A stretch of 64,000 nucleotides of DNA from Nocardioides jiangxiensis (lineage in GTDB: Bacteria > Actinomycetota > Actinomycetes > Propionibacteriales > Nocardioidaceae): contig NZ_JAUQTA010000002.1 in assembly GCF_030580915.1 (NCBI RefSeq), positions 620,001-684,000 on the forward strand, given 5' to 3'. Each line of letters opens with the position of its first letter. Position 1 is the stretch's first letter. Below, piece after piece: positions 59,012-64,000 of the stretch. Under the pieces are notes generated by a model, which made no database searches, was not told where the DNA came from, and saw nothing but the letters and a program-made list of their open reading frames with translations. The position numbers were made by a program, and so were the translations under genes.

Positions 59012-59043
59012 GCGGCCCGTCACCGTTTCGGGTGACGGGCCGC
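59012..59043 (-). terminator. Terminator after lipoprotein gene
   Basis: GCGGCCCGTCACC-GTTTCG-GGTGACGGGCCGC forms a perfect 13-bp stem with a 6-nt loop. It begins 17 bp after the lipoprotein stop (59061) and separates it from galK. Confidence 0.8.
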
Positions 59044-59060
59044 ACGCTCGACCGGTCGGG

Positions 59061-59672
59061 TCAGCAGGTGTGGGTGCCCTTGCGGTTGGCGACGACCTTG
59101 CCGTCCTTCACGATCAGGGTGCGAGCCTTCTTGCCCTTCGGGCCGACGCACGCGTTGACCGTCCCGCCCTCGGACGAGACGACGTCCACGGAGAACTTCG
59201 GGGTCTGGCCGGCGAACCGCGTGACGTAGCGGGTGGCGTTGCGCAGCCCGCGCCCGGCGGCGACTGCCTGCAGGTCCGTGAGGTCCTCGCCCGAGTTGGC
59301 GGCTGCCTCCTGGCGGGCGCCGAAGTAGTCGGCGACGGTCAGCGAGTCGGCGTCCTCGACGAGCTCTCCCTTGGTGCCGAGGCCGACGGTGTCGACGAAC
59401 TCGAGCTTCTTCTGCTGCTCCGGCGACAGCTTGCCCTTGATGTCCTCGAACAGGGAGTTGCCCAGCTCGCCGGCCTTGCCCTTGGCCTGGTCCGCGGCCT
59501 TGGAAGCGGCGTCCTTGGCGGCGTCGACGCCCTTCGAGGCGACCGAGGAGGCAGCGTCGGAGGCCTTGGCCTTGGCCTGGTCGGCGGCGTCCTTCACGGC
59601 GTCGCCACAGGCGGCGAGCGAGCCCGCGAGGGCGACGGTGGCGACGGCAGCCGCGATGCGCTTGGTCTGCAT
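59061..59672 (-). CDS. Lipoprotein, 203 residues
   Basis: The signal peptide MQTKRIAAAVATVALAGSLA ends in a lipobox with C22 (LAACGD), so it is lipid-anchored outside. Residues ~24-70 form an Ala/Lys-rich helix (AADQAKAKASDAASS), then an EQQKKLEFVDTVGLG-type globular part with one late Cys pair (ACVGPKG; THTC end). Function is unknown. The ATG has GGAAGGA upstream. Confidence 0.85.
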   Translation of the reverse strand: MQTKRIAAAVATVALAGSLAACGDAVKDAADQAKAKASDAASSVASKGVDAAKDAASKAADQAKGKAGELGNSLFEDIKGKLSPEQQKKLEFVDTVGLGTKGELVEDADSLTVADYFGARQEAAANSGEDLTDLQAVAAGRGLRNATRYVTRFAGQTPKFSVDVVSSEGGTVNACVGPKGKKARTLIVKDGKVVANRKGTHTC

Positions 59673-59745
59673 GGTGTGTCCTTCCGGTTGGTTGTCCCCG
59701 AGAGGGGAAGGGTGAGAGGGACGCTGCCACGGATAGCGTGTACCC

Positions 59746-60339
59746 GTGCATCCCGTCTCAGATACTCAGACTCTCCAGGTCCTGCCTGCTGACGCGATCC
59801 CGGTCGTGGTCTCCGCCACACGTGCGGAGGCAGCGCATGTCCCGAGCGGGGTCGAGATCGTCGTGACGGGCCTGGGCAAGACCGCCGCGGCGACCGCCAC
59901 GGCCCGGGCACTGGCGCGGCGGGAGCTCGGGCGCGTGGTGCTCCTCAACATCGGCACCGCGGGCGCCCTGCGGGACGGAGTCGTGGGCCTGCACGAGCCG
60001 GGCGTCGTGATCAACCACGACATCAACGCCGACGCGATCCGGGCCCTCGGCTACGACCCGCAGGAGCGTCTCGTGCTCGACGCGTCGCGCCCCGCGGTGC
60101 TGGCCACCGGCGACGTCTTCGTGACCGATCCGCTCGTGCGTGACCGGCTCGCGCAGCAGGCGCACCTGGTCGACATGGAGGGCTACGCCGTGGCGTACGC
60201 GGCGGCGCAGTTCGGCGTACCGCTGCGGATGGCCAAGCACGTCTCCGACAACGCCGACGAGTCGGCCCACGACTGGCCGGCGATGGTCGAGCTCTCGGCC
60301 CGCGCGCTGGGCGCCTGGGTCAGCGCGGTCCTCGGCTGA
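59746..60339 (+). CDS. Nucleosidase (MTA/SAH nucleosidase fold)
   Basis: The protein has 197 residues of the nucleoside phosphorylase/MTAN superfamily. Marks are the LLNIGTAGALRDGVVGLHEP core, VDMEGYAVAYAAAQF with the substrate-binding Met-Glu, and KHVSDNADESAHDW with the catalytic Asp. It is shorter than E. coli MTAN (about 230). The GTG at 59746 has TAGCGT 6 nt upstream. The substrate could be an adenosine derivative; this is inference. Confidence 0.85.
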   Translation: MHPVSDTQTLQVLPADAIPVVVSATRAEAAHVPSGVEIVVTGLGKTAAATATARALARRELGRVVLLNIGTAGALRDGVVGLHEPGVVINHDINADAIRALGYDPQERLVLDASRPAVLATGDVFVTDPLVRDRLAQQAHLVDMEGYAVAYAAAQFGVPLRMAKHVSDNADESAHDWPAMVELSARALGAWVSAVLG

Positions 60340-61122
60340 TCACCGACGCCTGCCGCGCTTGGCGGTCCCCTTCGCTCCACCCTTCGTGCTGCGTCGGGCA
60401 CCTGCTCCGCCGCGCCCGGCCTGACCGGACGAAGCGTTCTTCTGCGCAGACGCCTTCTTCGCGGGCTGCTTCGGCCTGGCGGCCGCCTTCTTCTTCGGCG
60501 TGGGCGGCGTGGGGGTGCCCCGTGAGCTGTCGGCCGTGCGTCCCCGCACGATCCCGATGAAGGTATCGATGCGCGGGTCCTCGTCCTCGCGGCGCCAGGC
60601 GATGCCGACGGGATGCAGCGGACCGTCGGTGAGCTCGCGGGCCACCACGTCCTTGCGGTGGTGGAGGCGGGCGACGGACATCGGCAGGACGGCGACGCCG
60701 CCCGCGCCCGACGACACGACCTCGACCGCGTCCTTGGCAGACATGGAGGGGTAGGGGAGGCGCTCGACGGTCGCGACCTCGGCCCAGCCCGGGAGGTCGG
60801 CCGGATCGGTGACCAGCTGGTGCCCGGCGAGGTCGCCGATGGTGAGCTGCTCCTCGAGGCTGAGGTCGTCCTCGACGGAGAGGACGGCGACCGACACCTC
60901 CTCGTAGAGCGGGATCACGTGGAGCCCGTCGCGGTCGACGGGCAGCCGGACGAAGGAGATCGATGCGGTGCCGTCGGTGAGCACCGCGCGCTGCTGGCCC
61001 GTCGCGACCATGCGCAGCTCCAGCGGTGCGTCGGGGTAGCGCTCACGCCACCGCTTCGACCACTTGTCGGGGGAGACGCCGGCGACGAAGGCGACGGCGA
61101 GCGGTCCGATGGGCTCCTGCAT
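60340..61122 (-). CDS. LysR-type effector domain without HTH, basic tail
   Basis: The protein has 260 residues. Residues 1-195 match the LysR substrate-binding (effector) domain: LAVAFVAGVSPDKWSKRWRE, SISFVRLPVDRDGLHVIPLY, SSGAGGVAVLPMSVARLHHR. The usual N-terminal DNA-binding helix-turn-helix is absent. Residues ~200-260 form a Lys/Ala/Arg/Gly-rich tail (PKKKAAARPKQPAKKASAQK), like histone H1, which could bind nucleic acid. It could be an unusual regulator. The stop is next to the nucleosidase stop (convergent, no gap). Confidence 0.85.
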   Translation of the reverse strand: MQEPIGPLAVAFVAGVSPDKWSKRWRERYPDAPLELRMVATGQQRAVLTDGTASISFVRLPVDRDGLHVIPLYEEVSVAVLSVEDDLSLEEQLTIGDLAGHQLVTDPADLPGWAEVATVERLPYPSMSAKDAVEVVSSGAGGVAVLPMSVARLHHRKDVVARELTDGPLHPVGIAWRREDEDPRIDTFIGIVRGRTADSSRGTPTPPTPKKKAAARPKQPAKKASAQKNASSGQAGRGGAGARRSTKGGAKGTAKRGRRR

Positions 61123-61237
61123 GCGGTCAGGTTAGTGGGGTGGCGGGCGCGGAAACGGACTCCGGACGCCGTGTGACGTGGGAGGCATGGGGCCGATGTG
61201 CATTCGGCCCGTGAGTACTGCTACGGTTTCACCACTC

Positions 61238-61322
61238 GCGCGGGTGGCGGAATAGGCAGACGCGCTAGCTTGAGGTGCTAGTCCACGTATAGTGGGTGGG
61301 GGTTCAAGTCCCCCCTCGCGCA
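61238..61322 (+). tRNA. tRNA-Leu (GAG)
   Basis: 85 nt with a full cloverleaf. The acceptor GCGCGGG (61238-61244) pairs with CTCGCGC (61315-61321, one G-U) with discriminator A at 61322. The anticodon stem is CTAGC/GCTAG around TTGAGGT, giving anticodon GAG (61272-61274). A long variable arm (class II) and a GGTTCAAGTCC T-loop are present. CCA is not coded. A terminator hairpin follows directly. Confidence 0.97.
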
Positions 61323-61330
61323 CGCGAGTC

Positions 61331-61365
61331 GAAGAAGGCCCGAGACATCGTTTCGGGCCTTCTTC
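61331..61365 (+). terminator. Terminator after tRNA-Leu
   Basis: GAAGAAGGCCCGA and TCGGGCCTTCTTC form a perfect 13-bp stem around a 9-nt loop, 8 bp after the tRNA. The 3' arm is T-rich (CTTCTTC) and is followed by ACATTTCG, resembling a Rho-independent terminator. It could also serve the leftward TetR gene. Confidence 0.8.
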
Positions 61366-61433
61366 ACATTTCGCGACGCCGGCCCGGCCGAACCGGCGAC
61401 GTCGGCACGACCGGAGCCGTGGCGGTCCGGCCG

Positions 61434-62000
61434 TCAGCGGGTGAGCAGGTCGTCCATCACACGTGCGACCAGGACGGCGACCTCCTCGGGCGCGGCCTCG
61501 GCGAGCGTCTCGAGGGAGCCGGTCGACCGGCTCGCGAGGATCCCGGCGAGGGCAGCCACCGCCAGCTCGGCACGGAGCCGCGCGTCGGGCGCGCCGGCCC
61601 CGGCTGCCTTGGCCGCTGCCGGCTCCACCAGGCGGGTGGTCAGGGTGCCCAGTGCGGCGTCCTGGACCTCGTCGTTGTCGTGGCGGCGCAGTGCGGCGTG
61701 CAGGGCCGGGGTGGGGCCGCCCTGCTGGAGACGCTCCAGGACTCCGGCGAGCCTCGTCGGGTCCGTGATGTCGATGGGGGCCTGGCCTGCTGCCGACCCC
61801 GCCGGGCGGAGGGACTCGACGTACAGGGCGGCCTTGCTGCCGAAGTAGCGGGCGATCAGCGCCGGGTCGGCGTCCGCGGCACGGCCGATGTCACGCACGG
61901 TCGCGTTGTCGTAGCCGTGCTCCGAGAAGAGCGTGCGGGCTGCGTCGAGGAGGCGCGCGCGGGTCTCGGCCGCATCGCGCGTCCGGCGCGCACCGCTCAC
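61434..62000 (-). CDS. TetR family transcriptional regulator
   Basis: The protein has 188 residues. The N-terminal HTH is RLLDAARTLFSEHGYDNATV then IGRAADADPALIARYFGSKA. The C-terminal ligand domain includes AELAVAALAGILASRSTGSL. The GTG at 62000 overlaps the MFS stop by four bases (GTGA), so the regulator is coupled to the pump behind one promoter. Self-control of the drug-efflux operon is likely. Confidence 0.9.
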   Translation of the reverse strand: MSGARRTRDAAETRARLLDAARTLFSEHGYDNATVRDIGRAADADPALIARYFGSKAALYVESLRPAGSAAGQAPIDITDPTRLAGVLERLQQGGPTPALHAALRRHDNDEVQDAALGTLTTRLVEPAAAKAAGAGAPDARLRAELAVAALAGILASRSTGSLETLAEAAPEEVAVLVARVMDDLLTR

Positions 62001-63565
62001 CGGTCGGCTCCCGCGCGACGTGGCGCCGCAGGCACCTCGGCCGGTTCGAACCCGACCACACCGGCGATGGCGGCGTCGGCGTTCTCCTCGATGAGCAGCT
62101 GGTCCACCTCGGGCGTCGTCGACCGCTCGACGAGCTGCACACCCACGACGACCGCGGCAGTCAGGACACAGAGGCCGACCGCGACCCAGGCGCCGACCGT
62201 GAAGCCCCGGTCCGTGGGGAAGGGGCTGGCGCCCGTGGTGTGGGCGGTCAGCACGGTGGCGGAGAGTGCGCTGCCCACCGAGTAGCCGATCTGCCGCAGC
62301 ACCTGGTTCATCGCGAGGGCGCTGCTGGTCTGCGACGCCGGCACGGCGCCGACGATCATCCGGGGCATGACGGCGAAGGAGCAGCCGACGCCGAGGCCGC
62401 CGAGGCCCATCACCACGAGGATCTGCCAGAGGTGGCCGCGCTCGGTGATGAAGAAGAGCAGGGCCGCGGTGAAGGCGAGCATGCCCAGGCACAGGATGTA
62501 CGCCGGCCCCATGCGGCGTCCGAGGGCGGCCGAGAGCCGGCTGGAGAAGTAGCTCATGGCCGAGAGCGGGATCAGCACGAGGCTGCCGACGAGGACCGAC
62601 TCGCCCAGGCCGTAGCCGGTGGAGGTCGGCGTCTGCACGAAGCGGATCACCATGGACATCAGCATGTACATGCCGACGCCCGCGAAGAGACCGGCGAGGT
62701 TGGACGTCGTGACCGTGGCGTCGCGCATCAGGCGCAGGTCGACGAGGGGAGCGGTGGCCCGGAGCTGGTGCCAGGTCCACAGCGCGAGGGCGGCGATCGC
62801 GGCGGCAGCCATGCCGAGGATCCGGCCGGAGCCCCAGCCCCATTCCTCGCCCATGCTGATCGCGAGCAGCATCGCGCCCAGGCCGACGGCCAGGAGCACG
62901 GAGCCGACGAGGTCGAAGCGCTCGGACGGGTGGTGCTGGCTGGTCGGCACGACGAGCAGCGCGAGGGCGATCGCGACGAGGCCGAGCACTGCGGCGAACC
63001 AGAAGGCGTAGCGGTAGCTCACGTTGTCCGCGATCGCGCCGGTGATGGGGTAGCCGAGGCCGACGCCGACCACGGTCGTGACCGAGAGGGTCGCCATCGT
63101 GGAGCGCGCACGCGCGGGGGAGAGGTGGTCGCGCGCGATGCCCATGACCAGCGGGAGGAGGGAGAGCCCCACGCCCTGGAGGGCCCGGCCGAGGAGGAGG
63201 AGGGCGAAGACGTCGGTCGGGAGGCCGGCGAGCATGCTGCCGACGGTCATCGCTGCCAGGACCGCGACCAGGATGTGCAGCCGGCGCGGGCCGTCGGCGA
63301 GGCGGCCGACCATCGGCACCGACACGGCTCCGACGAGGAGCGCGACGGTGAGGGTCCACTGGGCCGTGCCCAGCGAGACCCCGTAGTCACCGGCGATCGT
63401 CGGGACGAGGGGCGCGCCGAGGCTGCTGATCATCGCGATGAGCAGTCCGATGTAGACGAGCGCGGGGACGAGTGCGCGTCCCTGCCAGGTGCTCTCGTCC
63501 ACGTGGGTCGATGTTCCGGGGCCTCCGTCGGTCACGCCGTCCTCCTTGTCAACACGCGATGTCAT
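61997..63565 (-). CDS. MFS drug-efflux transporter (DHA2-like)
   Basis: The protein has 522 residues from the ATG at 63565, with about 14 membrane segments as in the DHA2 family. Marks are LAMNQVLRQIGYSVGSALSA and VGRLADGPRRLHILVAVLAA. TAGTCT ends 7 nt before this ATG (leaderless). A GTG at 63535 with a strong AGGAGG 5 nt upstream is an alternative start giving 512 residues, and both could be used. Substrate is unknown. It forms an operon with the TetR gene. It is divergent from the helicase gene. Confidence 0.9.
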   Translation of the reverse strand: MTSRVDKEDGVTDGGPGTSTHVDESTWQGRALVPALVYIGLLIAMISSLGAPLVPTIAGDYGVSLGTAQWTLTVALLVGAVSVPMVGRLADGPRRLHILVAVLAAMTVGSMLAGLPTDVFALLLLGRALQGVGLSLLPLVMGIARDHLSPARARSTMATLSVTTVVGVGLGYPITGAIADNVSYRYAFWFAAVLGLVAIALALLVVPTSQHHPSERFDLVGSVLLAVGLGAMLLAISMGEEWGWGSGRILGMAAAAIAALALWTWHQLRATAPLVDLRLMRDATVTTSNLAGLFAGVGMYMLMSMVIRFVQTPTSTGYGLGESVLVGSLVLIPLSAMSYFSSRLSAALGRRMGPAYILCLGMLAFTAALLFFITERGHLWQILVVMGLGGLGVGCSFAVMPRMIVGAVPASQTSSALAMNQVLRQIGYSVGSALSATVLTAHTTGASPFPTDRGFTVGAWVAVGLCVLTAAVVVGVQLVERSTTPEVDQLLIEENADAAIAGVVGFEPAEVPAAPRRAGADR

Positions 63566-63633
63566 CACTTGTAGACTAACACTGACGACGTGTCGCCGCA
63601 CTGTGGCGTCGGTCAAGTCCGCGAGGATGAGGT

Positions 63634-64000
63634 GTGGCACGGAGACGACGCAGCAGCACGACCCGTGCGCGCACCGAGCGGCCGTTGCCGCTCGTCGGGC
63701 CGGGGGAGCGGCTCTGGATCCTCGATGTGCCCTACGGGACGGCAGTCGACGGGGCGAGCTGGCACCCTGCGGTGAAGATGCACGTGTACGTCGGCCGGAC
63801 GCTGCCGCAGCACCTCGCGGCGTACCACCCGAGGGCGCACACCCTCGGCCGGTTCCTGGAGAACCTCCACAACGACACTCCCTCACCCGTCGACCCGCCG
63901 GTCGAGGAGTTCGAGCCGCGGCAGATCCAGTACGAGGGCTCCGACGCGATCGCCAAGCGCGCCGCGGCGGGTGGTCGCCTCTTCCTCCTCGCCGACGAAC
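63634..64000 (+). CDS. DEAD/DEAH (SNF2-like) helicase, C-terminus cut by window
   Basis: At least 122 residues are coded. The frame reads RPLPLVGPGERLWILDVPYG, GRFLENLHNDTPSPVDPP, and ends at RLFLLADE, the start of the Walker A region of actinobacterial DEAD/DEAH helicases (expected next: VGVGKT). The GTG at 63634 has AGGATGAGG upstream. Name is from family resemblance; the rest lies beyond the window. Confidence 0.65.
   Translation, partial: MARRRRSSTTRARTERPLPLVGPGERLWILDVPYGTAVDGASWHPAVKMHVYVGRTLPQHLAAYHPRAHTLGRFLENLHNDTPSPVDPPVEEFEPRQIQYEGSDAIAKRAAAGGRLFLLADE

Noticed and set aside
59061..59672. Lipoprotein as coiled-coil pilus or adhesin
   Set aside because: The Ala/Lys helix is short and there is no repeat architecture or sortase motif.
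1..64000. CRISPR array, prophage, complete insertion sequence or rRNA operon
   Set aside because: No regularly spaced repeats, transposase, integrase, phage structural genes or rRNA sequence were recognised.

Overview
The window is very GC-rich, gene-dense actinobacterial chromosome. Family content and gene order point to a Nocardioidaceae-like organism (Nocardioides or a close relative). The evidence is the suf operon headed by SufR with a Rieske ferredoxin inside it, the tkt/tal/ctaB block beside ctaA and an ABC pair (as I recall, the same neighbourhood as in Mycobacterium), DUF222-HNH, DUF3099, SURF1 and CE1759-type FMN reductase genes, and an imperfect or absent Shine-Dalgarno at many starts. 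No rRNA, CRISPR array, complete insertion sequence or prophage was seen. One tRNA gene (tRNA-Leu, GAG) lies at 61238-61322.

Layout. 1-4.0 kb is an accessory-looking strip: a cut membrane gene, a LuxR-type membrane regulator, an orphan protein, a truncated cupin and a DUF222-HNH nuclease gene with a perfect LexA box. 4.1-9.7 kb is a leftward sugar-phosphate operon (tkt-tal-pgi-pgl). 9.8-14.7 kb holds the heme O/A synthases ctaB and ctaA, a membrane adenylate cyclase and an ABC-2 exporter. 14.8-21.4 kb is the Fe-S assembly operon sufR-sufB-sufD-Rieske-sufC-sufS-sufU-sufT, mostly joined by overlapping start and stop codons. 21.4-30 kb has a LmbE deacetylase, a kinase-like protein, a zinc metallopeptidase, an ABC-F ATPase, an ABC exporter, a hydrolase, a LysE exporter and an acetyltransferase.

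30-33.1 kb is a second accessory-looking strip: a membrane protein/sigma-factor pair, a YcaC-like hydrolase, a 58-residue protein and about 400 bp of repeat-bearing non-coding DNA. 33-47.9 kb is housekeeping plus small conserved unknowns (three-gene VOC/YCII cluster, two SDRs, SURF1, moaA, DUF3099, dodecin, SixA, serB, NfeD/SPFH pair, TauE permease). 48-57.8 kb has a luciferase-like monooxygenase with its flavin reductase, a PEBP protein, a cobT-cysG/cobA-trmH operon, an SDR, peptide deformylase and an acyl-CoA dehydrogenase pair behind a palindromic operator. 57.8-64 kb has galK, a lipoprotein, a nucleosidase, a LysR-like effector-domain protein with a lysine-rich tail, the tRNA, a TetR/MFS drug-efflux pair, and the start of a helicase cut by the window edge.

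Two themes recur. First, genes are joined by ATGA, GTGA, TTGA or TGATG overlaps, so translational coupling is common. Second, at least 17 first genes have a TAnnnT hexamer ending 6-7 nt before the start codon, which fits leaderless mRNAs. No single large undescribed system stands out. The most interesting signals are regulatory: the LexA box on the HNH gene, a palindrome on the sufR start codon, and the operator before the acyl-CoA dehydrogenase pair. Also notable are several small or divergent proteins and short repeats bracketing gene-poor spots.
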